A stretch of DNA of 7,835 bases from Nocardioides sp. Lineage in GTDB: Bacteria > Actinomycetota > Actinomycetes > Propionibacteriales > Nocardioidaceae. Made by a program: the position numbers and the translations under genes. Shown here piece after piece: positions 1 to 5,842 of this stretch (position 1 is its first letter; each line of letters begins with the position of its first letter). The stretch spans positions 1 through 7,835 of the forward strand of contig JAKFXV010000112.1 of NCBI GenBank assembly GCA_021731205.1, given 5' to 3'. The notes beneath the pieces are model-generated. The model was not told the DNA's origin. It saw only the letters and a program-made list of their open reading frames with translations, and did not search any database.

Positions 1-65
1 ACCTCGTCCGCCCCGACCGAGATGGCGGCGGCATCACCTGGGACAAAGACCGTCCGGGGACTCAT
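1..65 (-). CDS. fdsB: NAD-dependent formate dehydrogenase beta subunit, N-terminal fragment (runs off window)
   Basis: Only the first 21 codons are present, read leftward from an ATG at 65-63. They encode MSPRTVFVPGDAAAISVGAD and then EV. The pattern of a short beta strand (V-F-V-P), a D-x-A-A-A segment and G-A-D resembles the start of FdsB subunits of soluble NAD-dependent formate dehydrogenases, as I remember them. That subunit is the NuoF-like part that carries FMN, binds NAD and holds a 4Fe-4S cluster; none of those motifs lies inside this fragment. The start overlaps the fdsG stop as ATGA (65-62), the arrangement expected for translationally coupled partner subunits. The call rests on the partner gene and this short N-terminus. 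A NuoF-type subunit of another hydrogenase or diaphorase module is the alternative. Confidence 0.7.
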   Translation of the reverse strand, partial: MSPRTVFVPGDAAAISVGADE

Positions 66-529
66 CGGGCACCCCACTCGGCGGTCAGGGTCGTGAGCCG
101 GTCGTGGTCGAGTTGCCCGTAGAGCCGGCCGTCGAGGGTGCCGGCGGGACCTAGAGCACAGTTGCCGAGACAGAACACTTCGCGAAGTTCGGCCGAGTGA
201 CCGAACTGACCCGCGGCGAGTCGTGCCGCTGTGTCGTCGTACAACTGCTGGGCGCCGACCGACTGGCAGGCCTCCGCGCGGCACAACGTGATCGTGTGCG
301 AGGGCGGGGGAGCCGTCGCGAAGTCATGGTAGAAGGACACGACTCCGCGAACCTCGGCGATGGAGAGGTTCAGCACGTCCGCGATGACGGGCAGATCCGC
401 TGTGTCGACATAGCCGCACTCGTCCATGACCTCGTGCAGGATCGGGATCAGCGCACCTCGCTGGTGAGCCTGACCCTCGGCGATCGCTCGCACGAGAGTG
501 GCTCGTGACGCTTCGGCACTGGTTGTCAT
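62..529 (-). CDS. fdsG: NAD-dependent formate dehydrogenase gamma subunit (NuoE-like 2Fe-2S protein)
   Basis: This 155-residue protein belongs to the NuoE/24-kDa thioredoxin-like ferredoxin family. An N-terminal helical part (about 10-70) includes the family segment around G62-V-V-S-F-Y-H-D-F. The 2Fe-2S ligands are visible as C83-x4-C88 (CRAEACQ) and C120-x3-C124 (CLGNCALGP). The CRAEACQ and CLGNCALGPAG wording fits the gamma subunit of cytoplasmic formate dehydrogenase better than respiratory complex I NuoE. In that enzyme the subunit passes electrons between the formate-oxidising alpha subunit and the FMN/NAD beta subunit. ATG at 529 is preceded by GAGGGAG (539-533), a good ribosome site, and the length is normal for the family. 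The downstream gene overlaps by ATGA. The catalytic alpha subunit and fdsD/fdsC would be expected further left, outside the window. A hydrogenase HoxE/HndA-like subunit is the alternative. Confidence 0.85.
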   Translation of the reverse strand: MTTSAEASRATLVRAIAEGQAHQRGALIPILHEVMDECGYVDTADLPVIADVLNLSIAEVRGVVSFYHDFATAPPPSHTITLCRAEACQSVGAQQLYDDTAARLAAGQFGHSAELREVFCLGNCALGPAGTLDGRLYGQLDHDRLTTLTAEWGAR

Positions 530-605
530 CTGCTCCCTCGTCGGTTCCTGCCACGCTCACGACGCACGCTTGGAAAGCCGTCTCCGCCAGTCTAGATCGA
601 GCCTG

Positions 606-630
606 TTGCGCGCGTCCGGAGAGCGCGCAA
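606..630. repeat. Perfect 8-bp inverted repeat just upstream of the PPOX-family start codon
   Basis: The arms TTGCGCGC (606-613) and GCGCGCAA (623-630) are exact reverse complements around a 9-base spacer that itself contains TCCGGA. The right arm ends inside the likely ribosome site AAGGG (629-633), 10 bases before the ATG at 641. It could be a repressor operator, or an RNA hairpin that affects access to the ribosome site. CG-rich arms of this kind also arise by chance in high-GC DNA, so a function is not shown. Confidence 0.45.
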
Positions 631-640
631 GGGTCTAGTC

Positions 641-1309
641 ATGAACGACGAGCTGCCCAGCGACGAGGGCTTGGCGATCCGACGCCTGCCGGAGTACCAG
701 GTCTTCGACCGGGCGGTCCTCCATGCGATCCTCGACGAGGCTCTGATCGCCCACGTCGGCGTGCTGCGCGACGGCGAACCGGTCGTCTTGCCGTTCGCCT
801 GCGCTCGAGACGGTGACACGGTTCTGCTACACGGTTCGACCGCGGGTGGGGTGCTGCGGGCGGCAGCACGCGCTCCCGTCTGCGTCACCGTGACCCATCT
901 CGACGGCCTGGTGTTCGCACGGTCGCTGTTCGAGAGCTCCATGCACTATCGCAGCGCGGTCGTCCTCGGCGACGCGGAGATCCTGACCGGGTCCGACCGC
1001 GAGAACGCGTTGCGAGTGCTCTCCGAGCACCTGTTCCCGGGCCGCAGCCTGGAAGTGCGGGACCACAAGCGCAAGGAGTACGCCGCGACCCTCGTCTTGC
1101 GGGTGTCGCTGAAGCGGGCGAGCGTGAAGATCAGCGATGGGCCGGCCGATGACCCCGACGACGGCGAGTCCCGCGACGTGTGGGCCGGAATCGTGCCTTT
1201 GAGCCTCCGAGCAGAGCAACCCGTCTCGGCTGCCGACGTGCCGCGTTCGGTGGCGGTCTCAGCGTCCGCCGAGCGCGTCGTACGTCGTCACCGAACGGTG
1301 ACCGACTGA
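641..1309 (+). CDS. Pyridoxamine 5'-phosphate oxidase family (PPOX-class, FMN-binding split barrel) protein
   Basis: The 222-residue product resembles the actinobacterial 'pyridoxamine 5'-phosphate oxidase family' proteins (the Pyridox_ox_2 / nitroimidazole-resistance-like group). The split-barrel core runs from about residue 22 to 165: H38-V-G-V, P48-V-V-L-P-F, L63-H-G-S-T-A-G-G and V80-C-V-T-V-T. It continues through H86-L-D-G-L-V-F-A-R-S, a stretch with S104-A-V-V-L-G, and D141-H-K-R-K. The tail around W181-A-G-I-V-P-L is also common in this group. Such proteins bind flavin or F420-type cofactors and usually reduce small molecules; the substrate cannot be told from sequence, and true PdxH activity is unlikely. 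It has no signal peptide and is probably cytoplasmic. AAGGG at 629-633 supports the ATG at 641. The gene diverges from fdsG, and its last 22 bases overlap the 3' end of the cyclophilin gene on the other strand. Confidence 0.82.
   Translation: MNDELPSDEGLAIRRLPEYQVFDRAVLHAILDEALIAHVGVLRDGEPVVLPFACARDGDTVLLHGSTAGGVLRAAARAPVCVTVTHLDGLVFARSLFESSMHYRSAVVLGDAEILTGSDRENALRVLSEHLFPGRSLEVRDHKRKEYAATLVLRVSLKRASVKISDGPADDPDDGESRDVWAGIVPLSLRAEQPVSAADVPRSVAVSASAERVVRRHRTVTD
1287..1302. repeat. Short hairpin-forming inverted repeat in the overlap of two convergent genes
   Basis: GTCACC (1287-1292) and GGTGAC (1297-1302) form a 6-bp stem with a GAAC loop. The element covers the cyclophilin stop codon (1288-1290) and lies five codons before the PPOX-family stop. 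It may help end transcription from both sides, but no T-run follows on either strand, so it is not a standard intrinsic terminator. It is also fully coding, which lowers the weight of the symmetry. Confidence 0.3.
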
Positions 1310-2001
1310 ATCTCGACCGTTTCGGCAGGCGGGCCGTCGGGGGTGCCGGTGCTGGTCCCCTTCGCCGCGATCCGTTGCAGCACGCGGATGCTGCTGGCAT
1401 CGAACTTGCCGAAGACGGTGTAGTTGGCGGGCAGGCCCAGCGAGTCCTTGTAGACCAAGAAGAACTGCGATCCGTTGGTCCCGGGCCCGGCATTGGCCAT
1501 GGCGAGCGTCCCGGCGGGATAGGTCTCCGAACCGGTCAGCTCGTCGGCGAAGGCGTAGCCCGGGCCGCCGGTGCCGGTGGCCGTCGGGTCCCCGCACTGG
1601 AGCACCCAGATCCCGTCGGTGGTGAGTCGGTGGCATGAGGTCTGGTCGAAGTACCCCTGCTCGGCAAGGGTGATGAAGGAGTGGACGGTGCAGGGTGTCG
1701 CGCCGCCGCGCAGCACCAAGTTGAGGTCGCCTGCCGTTGTCGAGAGCAGGACAGCGGTGTTGCTCGTCGCGGCGGGTTCACCGGCCGGCAGGTCGACGGG
1801 CTTCGCTGGCGCGGTGCCGTCGGGTGTATAGACACACGTCGCCGGGGCTGCGCTCGCGGTTTCCCCCGGATCCTCGGTGGCCTGCGGCGCAGACTCTTCG
1901 GCGGACGTGGGCTCCGCGACTGGATCGTCGTCGGCTTCGTTGCCGCAGGCCGACACCAACAGAGCCAGGCAGGCGAGCGGGACGATCACCAAAGGTCGCA
2001 T
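1288..2001 (-). CDS. Lipoprotein peptidyl-prolyl cis-trans isomerase (cyclophilin type)
   Basis: This 237-residue protein is predicted to be exported, lipid-anchored and to speed proline isomerisation in proteins outside the membrane. Residues 1-18 form a lipoprotein signal peptide with the lipobox LVSAC and acylation at C19. A flexible Asp/Glu/Pro/Ala-rich linker follows to about residue 55. The cyclophilin domain covers about 80-236. Its marks are H124-R125, where R125 matches the catalytic Arg of cyclophilin A, then LQCGD (134-138) in place of the usual QGGD, A168-M-A-N, NGSQFF (176-181) and Y194-T-V-F-G. C56, C104, C123 and C136 could form disulfides outside the cell. The frame is open further upstream to 2235, but only the ATG at 2001 begins directly with a signal peptide. 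No Shine-Dalgarno is seen and a -10-like TACGAT lies 10 bases upstream, so a leaderless mRNA is possible. A GTG sits directly before the ATG. The gene diverges from the amylosucrase gene. Confidence 0.9.
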   Translation of the reverse strand: MRPLVIVPLACLALLVSACGNEADDDPVAEPTSAEESAPQATEDPGETASAAPATCVYTPDGTAPAKPVDLPAGEPAATSNTAVLLSTTAGDLNLVLRGGATPCTVHSFITLAEQGYFDQTSCHRLTTDGIWVLQCGDPTATGTGGPGYAFADELTGSETYPAGTLAMANAGPGTNGSQFFLVYKDSLGLPANYTVFGKFDASSIRVLQRIAAKGTSTGTPDGPPAETVEIQSVTVR

Positions 2002-2011
2002 CACAGCGGCG

Positions 2012-2040
2012 ATCGTAGGTGATCGAGGCTCGCGAGTCGC
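2012..2040 (-). promoter_or_regulatory. Possible promoter of the cyclophilin gene (leaderless type)
   Basis: On the minus strand TACGAT (2017-2012) matches four of six bases of the -10 consensus. It lies 10 bases before the ATG, so transcription would begin about at the start codon, in line with the missing ribosome site. A weak -35 match, GCGACT (2040-2035), sits 17 bases further upstream, inside the neighbouring palindrome. Confidence is low because actinobacterial -35 elements are poorly conserved. Confidence 0.3.
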
Positions 2041-2045
2041 GAGCC
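2027..2045. promoter_or_regulatory. Perfect 9-1-9 palindrome in a divergent promoter region; candidate operator
   Basis: GGCTCGCGA (2027-2035), one central G (2036) and TCGCGAGCC (2037-2045) form an exact dyad. It lies in the 86-bp gap between the divergent cyclophilin and amylosucrase genes and overlaps the weak -35 proposed for the cyclophilin promoter. With only one base between the arms an RNA hairpin would need to lose inner pairs to form a loop, so a dimeric DNA-binding protein site is the more natural reading. Which regulator binds, if any, is unknown. Confidence 0.5.
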
Positions 2046-2087
2046 CACGCTGGGATCCGTGCTCAAGATTGCCCTTAGGCTTCCGCC

Positions 2088-4013
2088 ATGCTCCGCGACG
2101 TCGCCCCAGCAGAGGTCCATCGGGCCGTGCGTCCGGCGCTGGCAGGGCTCCCCAAGGGGCGAAAGCTGGTGTTTCGGGCGCGGTTGGACCGGTGGTGGGA
2201 CGACCTCGTGGAACCCCTGCGCCGGGTCTACCCACGCGCGGACTCCGAGGCGTTGGCGACAGCGCTCGCGGTCAAGGCCGCCCGGGCGTTCGCCGAGCGC
2301 CCGGAGGAACTGCACGCCCTCGACCTACGCCGCCAACTGCGTCCGGACTGGCTGCAGCGCTCGGACATGATCGGGTACGCCGCCTACACCGAGCGCTTCG
2401 CGGGCGACCTTCGCGGGGTGGGGGAGCGGTTGCCGTACCTCCAAGAGCTCGGTGTCCGATACCTCCACCTGATGCCCCTCCTCAAACCACGCCCTGGGGA
2501 CAACGACGGTGGGTACGCCGTGGCGGACTACCGGTCGGTGCGCGAAGACCTCGGCGACATCGAGGACCTGCGTTCGCTCGCGACCATGTTGCGCGAGAAC
2601 GGCGTCTCTTTGGTCTTGGACCTGGTGTTGAACCATGTCGCCGCGGAGCACAAGTGGGCGGTGCGCGCCAGAGCAGGGGAGCAGCGCTACCGCGACTACT
2701 TCTACGTGTACCCCGATCGCGCTCGTCCAGACGAGTTCGAAGCGACGTTGCCGGAGGTGTTCCCGGACTTCGCCCCAGGCAACTTCACCTGGGATGCCGA
2801 ACTGGACGGCTGGGTCTGGACGACGTTCAACGCGTGGCAGTGGGATGTCAACTGGAGCAACCCGGAGGTGTTGGCGGAGTACGTCGACATCGTGCTGTTC
2901 CTGGCCAACCTCGGGGTCGAGGTCGTCCGACTCGACGCGATCGCGTTCTTGTGGAAGCGTGCCGGGACGAACTGTCAGAACCAACCCGAGGTCCACGACC
3001 TGACCCAGGTCATGCGGACCGTGGCTCGGCTGACCTGCCCCGCCTTGGCGTTCAAGGCAGAGGCGATCGTCGGCCCCCGCGACCTGGTGCAGTACCTCGG
3101 GCTCGGCAAGCACGTCGGGCGGGTGAGCGATCTCGCGTACCACAACAGCCTGATGGTTCAGATCTGGTCGATGCTGGCGGCGCGCAATGTCGTACTCGCC
3201 CGCCAGGCGTTGGGTTCGCTGCCGCCGATCCCGCCGGGTTCCTCGTGGATCTGCTACGTGCGTTGTCACGACGACATCGGCTGGGCGATCGATGACGGTG
3301 ACGCGGCCGCGGTGGGTCTCAACGGGCACCTGCATCGGATGTTCCTCTCGGATTGGTACGCCGGCGTGATGCCGGACAGTTGGGCCGACGGGCTGGTCTT
3401 CCAGGAGAACCCACAGACGCTGGATCGCCGGATCAGTGGGACCTCGGCAGCGCTCGCGGGGGTGTCTGACTCCGGCCGCGCCGGAGATGGGCTGGATCGG
3501 TTCTTCCTCGCGCACGCGATCGCCTGGGGTTGGGGTGGTGTGCCGGTGATCTGGAGCGGGGACGAACTGGCCGCGCCTAACGACGTCGGCTGGGCCTCCG
3601 AGGCAGGCCACGAGGGCGACAACCGATGGGCGCACCGGCCTCGCCTCGACCCCACACGCGTCGCCGATCGGCACGACACGTCCACGGTGGCCGGACAGGC
3701 GTTCGCCATGTTGGTGCGGCTGGGCCGGGTGCGCGCTTCGTTGCCGCAGCTGCATGGCGGCGCGACCCCGCAGGTCCTGTGGGACACCGACCACGGCGTG
3801 TTGGCCGTCGTACGCCGTCATCCCAGCGGCGTCTTCGTCGGGCTCTACAACGTGACGGGGGAGTGGCGGCCCTTCCCGATGGATCGGCTGCGGGCGCTCG
3901 GGTTGCGCGCGCCGTTGGATGCGCTGAGCGGCAACGTCGTCACCTCGGGAGCCGACGGAGTCATTCGCCTGCACCCACACGCCGCTTGGTGGGTGGTGGA
4001 GGGGGCGGAGTAG
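2088..4013 (+). CDS. Amylosucrase (GH13, sucrose:1,4-alpha-glucan glucosyltransferase)
   Basis: The 641-residue protein transfers glucose from sucrose to an alpha-1,4-glucan and releases fructose. It aligns from memory along nearly its whole length with Neisseria polysaccharea amylosucrase (636 residues). The N-terminal helical domain (about 1-92) and the (beta/alpha)8 barrel are both present. Active-site residues visible are D140 (SDGGYAV-like site), D178 and H183 (DLVLNH), R281 and D283 (nucleophile, VRLDA), E325 (acid/base, KAEAIV), and H394-D395-D396. R448 and R513 (RWAHRPR) match Neisseria R446 and R509. The B' insert typical of amylosucrases spans about 396-460, and a C-terminal beta domain closes the protein. 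Proline 222 stands where Neisseria has R226. There is no signal peptide, so it is probably cytoplasmic. The ribosome site is weak (AGG at 2077-2079). No sucrose transporter or glycogen gene lies nearby. A closely related sucrose hydrolase is the main alternative. Confidence 0.93.
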   Translation: MLRDVAPAEVHRAVRPALAGLPKGRKLVFRARLDRWWDDLVEPLRRVYPRADSEALATALAVKAARAFAERPEELHALDLRRQLRPDWLQRSDMIGYAAYTERFAGDLRGVGERLPYLQELGVRYLHLMPLLKPRPGDNDGGYAVADYRSVREDLGDIEDLRSLATMLRENGVSLVLDLVLNHVAAEHKWAVRARAGEQRYRDYFYVYPDRARPDEFEATLPEVFPDFAPGNFTWDAELDGWVWTTFNAWQWDVNWSNPEVLAEYVDIVLFLANLGVEVVRLDAIAFLWKRAGTNCQNQPEVHDLTQVMRTVARLTCPALAFKAEAIVGPRDLVQYLGLGKHVGRVSDLAYHNSLMVQIWSMLAARNVVLARQALGSLPPIPPGSSWICYVRCHDDIGWAIDDGDAAAVGLNGHLHRMFLSDWYAGVMPDSWADGLVFQENPQTLDRRISGTSAALAGVSDSGRAGDGLDRFFLAHAIAWGWGGVPVIWSGDELAAPNDVGWASEAGHEGDNRWAHRPRLDPTRVADRHDTSTVAGQAFAMLVRLGRVRASLPQLHGGATPQVLWDTDHGVLAVVRRHPSGVFVGLYNVTGEWRPFPMDRLRALGLRAPLDALSGNVVTSGADGVIRLHPHAAWWVVEGAE

Positions 4014-4067
4014 TCCGTTCGGACATTTCCGCACTCTGCCGGCGCTATTCACGTGAGATTTCGCTGT

Positions 4068-4099
4068 GCGATGCGTCACACCTGTGCACGACGCATCGC
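4068..4099. repeat. Perfect 10-bp inverted repeat between amylosucrase and the small Cys-rich gene
   Basis: GCGATGCGTC (4068-4077) and GACGCATCGC (4090-4099) are exact reverse complements separated by 12 bases, ACACCTGTGCAC. In RNA two G-U pairs could extend the stem outward. No T-run follows, so it is not a classical terminator for amylosucrase. It ends 14 bases before the AAGAGGA ribosome site of the next gene, so it could equally be an operator or a 5' leader structure for that gene. Confidence 0.5.
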
Positions 4100-4113
4100 G
4101 TTCACAGACGATC

Positions 4114-4120
4114 AAGAGGA
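4114..4120 (+). promoter_or_regulatory. Ribosome binding site of the small Cys-rich gene
   Basis: AAGAGGA lies 9 bases before the ATG at 4130. It is the best ribosome site in the area and fixes the start of a gene whose frame is otherwise open far upstream through amylosucrase DNA. Confidence 0.6.
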
Positions 4121-4129
4121 CTTCGGACC

Positions 4130-4297
4130 ATGTGGGACACCAGCGAAGAGACGCAGACACACATCTCGCACGACCTTCCGTGCAGCCGTTGCGGGCACGC
4201 GGCGCACACGTACTTGTCCTGCTCCGACACCTGTGACTGCGTGCCCAGCCCGATGCCGGGGCAGCCCGTCGACTTCCTCGCGGCTACTCGATCGTGA
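4130..4297 (+). CDS. Small Cys/His-rich protein, probably metal-binding (55 aa, hypothetical)
   Basis: This short gene is supported by a good ribosome site and by a composition that chance frames do not show. It has five cysteines and four histidines in 55 residues. After an acidic N-terminus (MWDTSEETQ) come H11 and H14, then the pair C18-S-R-C21-G-H23 with H26, and then C31-x3-C35-x-C37 (CSDTCDC). A proline-rich tail (PSPMPGQP) follows. The spacing suggests a zinc-ribbon-like or other metal site; an iron-sulfur site is less likely. I have a general memory of similar short CxxCGHxxHTYL proteins in high-GC actinobacteria but cannot name a family. There is no signal peptide or membrane segment. 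The frame continues upstream without a stop into amylosucrase, but the ATG at 4130 is the sensible start. Its last 14 bases overlap the 3' end of the GerMN gene on the other strand. Confidence 0.72.
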   Translation: MWDTSEETQTHISHDLPCSRCGHAAHTYLSCSDTCDCVPSPMPGQPVDFLAATRS

Positions 4298-5291
4298 TCA
4301 TCCGCGTATCGACGAACGGGCCGAAGCCCTCTTCGCCGCCTGAAGGATCGTCGGTCATCGCCGTCAGCAAGTAGTCGCCAGGTTCGACCTCGGACACGTC
4401 GAAGGTCTGGTCGAAGGGGAACAGTCGCTCCTCCATCCAGCCTTCGGCGCTCACGCCCTCCTGGAAGACCACGTCGGTTCCCCCGACTCGCTGCAGGCTC
4501 ACGACCACGTTGGCCTCGAACGAGTTGGCCACGCCGCTGACCGAGAGCGTGTCCGTCACGACATCACCCTCGAGGGGAGTGGTCAGGTTGACCAACGAAA
4601 GCGTCTGCAGCACCGGCCCGTTGGCCAATGGCTCCGCGGTTGGCTGCCCGAGCACCTGATCACTGCGGGACCCGTCGATGAGGAACTGCACCGGAACGCG
4701 GCCTTCACCGAGCGCGCCCTGGGCGGTGTAGATGACCTGCTCGAGCGCGATCGCAGCCTGCTCGGCAGTCATGGCGTCCGGCCGGTCACGCAGGCCGTCT
4801 GCCGTCGAGCCCAGATCCACGGTCAGCACGTCGCCGTCGTAGGACGCCGTGGCGCTGACGCCGTCCGGCCAGACGGTGGTGTAGTCGGGGTCAGTGGGCG
4901 AGCCCGACACCGCAACCTCGACCGCCGTACGCAATGGGTCCGCGGTCTCGACGAGGCGGAACTCGCGATACAGCCGCAGACCCTGTGCCGTTTGGCCCGG
5001 GAAGTAGACGGGGATGGACACCTCGGCCGTGACGGGTGGCTCCGGATCCGGGGTGGGGTCGACGACGACCGGGGGAGAGTCCGGCGGATCCTCCCCGAGC
5101 ATGCTCAGCGCGCCGACCCCGACTCCAGCGACGGCGATCACGGCTGCGAACGCGATAACGAGCCTGGTCCTCATGAGTGCTCCTCGTGCGTGTTGTAGGG
5201 AGGCGTGCGGATCGATGCGCGCGTCGACGCCGACATCGAGCGCGCGCCGCGCCATCAGCTCTCGCAGGTCGCCTTCGAGTTCTTCAGACAT
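4284..5291 (-). CDS. Membrane-anchored GerMN/Gmad2-domain protein, putative partner of the SigE-family sigma factor
   Basis: The 335-residue protein has a cytoplasmic N-terminus of about 40 residues and one membrane segment (about 43-63, V/A/G-rich). A Pro/Asp-rich linker (67-88) leads to an outer part with two domains. Residues about 92-213 fit a GerMN domain: beta strand SIPVYF, repeated L-R-L-Y/F-R-L-V, a DVLTVDL strand and a helix ending IYTAQGAL. Residues about 230-335 fit a Gmad2 immunoglobulin-like domain: N235-L-T-T-P-L-E-G, TLSVSGVAN, and a closing F-V-D-T-R-M-I-T-I-E strand. The gene begins 2 bases after the sigma stop, and its GGAGG ribosome site touches that stop, so translation is likely coupled. 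Position and topology suggest an anti-sigma or envelope-sensing role, but no HxxxCxxC zinc anti-sigma motif is present. Its exact job is unknown; a cell-wall role independent of the sigma factor is possible. Confidence 0.8.
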   Translation of the reverse strand: MSEELEGDLRELMARRALDVGVDARIDPHASLQHARGALMRTRLVIAFAAVIAVAGVGVGALSMLGEDPPDSPPVVVDPTPDPEPPVTAEVSIPVYFPGQTAQGLRLYREFRLVETADPLRTAVEVAVSGSPTDPDYTTVWPDGVSATASYDGDVLTVDLGSTADGLRDRPDAMTAEQAAIALEQVIYTAQGALGEGRVPVQFLIDGSRSDQVLGQPTAEPLANGPVLQTLSLVNLTTPLEGDVVTDTLSVSGVANSFEANVVVSLQRVGGTDVVFQEGVSAEGWMEERLFPFDQTFDVSEVEPGDYLLTAMTDDPSGGEEGFGPFVDTRMITIE

Positions 5292-5293
5292 GG

Positions 5294-5809
5294 CTACCTC
5301 CGGGGCCGAGACTGGTCGGTGGAGTACAGATGGTGGGACCCCTGCAGGGTCTTCAGTGCCTTGCTGGTCTGGCTCTTGACGGTGCCGCGGCTGGTCTTCA
5401 TCACCTCAGCGATGGACGCCTCGTCGAGATCCTCGAAGAACTTGAGCACCAACACCGTGCGTTGCCGAGGGGGGAGCGCCTGCAGTGCGGCCCAGAGCGC
5501 GTCGCGGTCGTCCACGGCGCTCAGCGAGGCAGCGGACTTGTTATCGGCTGGCTCTATGGATAACGGCACCTGGGTGACCCGTCGTCGCCGCCGATGAGAG
5601 AAGTGGGCACGAACCAGGCAGGTGCGGACGTAGGACTCCACGGCGTTCGCGGACCTGATCCGCGGCCACGCGACGTACGCCTTGGCAAGGGCGACCTGGA
5701 GGAGATCTTCGGCATCGGTGCGGTGTCCGGTCAGCACGTAGGCGAGCCGTAGCAACGATCCCGATCTCGCTGTCACGAAAGCGGTGAAGTCGTCATCGCG
5801 CTGCGTCAC
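5294..5809 (-). CDS. SigE-family ECF RNA polymerase sigma factor
   Basis: This 171-residue (from GTG 5809) sigma factor has region 2 around L-R-L-A-Y-V-L-T-G-H-R-T-D-A-E-D-L-L-Q and a basic RRRRR segment. A short linker leads to region 4, A-L-P-P-R-Q-R-T-V-L-V-L through S-R-G-T-V-K-S-Q-T-S-K-A-L. The F-x-x-F-V-x-x-R-x-x-x-L-L-R-L-A-Y opening is characteristic of the actinobacterial SigE family. It would direct RNA polymerase to a small set of promoters, often for envelope functions. The frame is open to a TTG at 5842. I choose GTG 5809 because AGAGG (5821-5817) lies 7 bases ahead of it, the protein then starts as family members do, and the TTG has no properly spaced ribosome site. The membrane GerMN protein follows in the same operon. 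Confidence 0.88.
   Translation of the reverse strand: MTQRDDDFTAFVTARSGSLLRLAYVLTGHRTDAEDLLQVALAKAYVAWPRIRSANAVESYVRTCLVRAHFSHRRRRRVTQVPLSIEPADNKSAASLSAVDDRDALWAALQALPPRQRTVLVLKFFEDLDEASIAEVMKTSRGTVKSQTSKALKTLQGSHHLYSTDQSRPRR
5296..5301 (-). promoter_or_regulatory. Ribosome binding site of the GerMN gene, overlapping the sigma stop codon
   Basis: Read on the minus strand, GGAGG is followed at once by the sigma-factor TAG, two bases, and the ATG of the membrane protein. Ribosomes ending on the sigma gene would cover this site, which supports coupled translation of the pair. Confidence 0.7.
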
Positions 5810-5825
5810 GAAGCTGCCTCTCGGA

Positions 5826-5842
5826 TTGAGGAAGTCCCTCAA
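5826..5842. repeat. 6-bp inverted repeat in the sigma-factor leader
   Basis: TTGAGG (5826-5831) and CCTCAA (5837-5842) are exact reverse complements with a 5-base spacer. The element lies 17-33 bases upstream of the GTG start of the sigma gene, before its ribosome site. It could be an operator or a leader hairpin. It also covers the alternative TTG start, which fits the view that this stretch is leader and not coding. Short arms mean chance is possible. Confidence 0.35.

Noticed and set aside
2002..2235. N-terminal extension of the cyclophilin frame
   Set aside because: It would place 78 Pro/Arg/Gly-rich residues before a clear lipoprotein signal peptide and run into the amylosucrase coding region. 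The start at 2001 is far better.
1877..3295. Long plus-strand open frame (472 codons) overlapping the start of amylosucrase
   Set aside because: Arg/Pro/Gly-rich composition and no recognisable domain; it is an off-frame reading of the cyclophilin antisense strand and of amylosucrase.
3626..4129. Upstream extension of the small Cys-rich gene through amylosucrase DNA
   Set aside because: Arg/Gly-rich off-frame reading; the ATG at 4130 has the ribosome site and begins the distinctive part.
4068..4130. Intrinsic terminator for amylosucrase
   Set aside because: The inverted repeat is perfect but no run of T follows, and the spacing to the next ribosome site suggests a different role.
2325..4160. 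Long minus-strand open frame (611 codons) antisense to amylosucrase
   Set aside because: Typical high-GC antisense shadow, with a His/Arg/Val/Gln-rich translation and no domain, and it covers a clearly real gene on the other strand.
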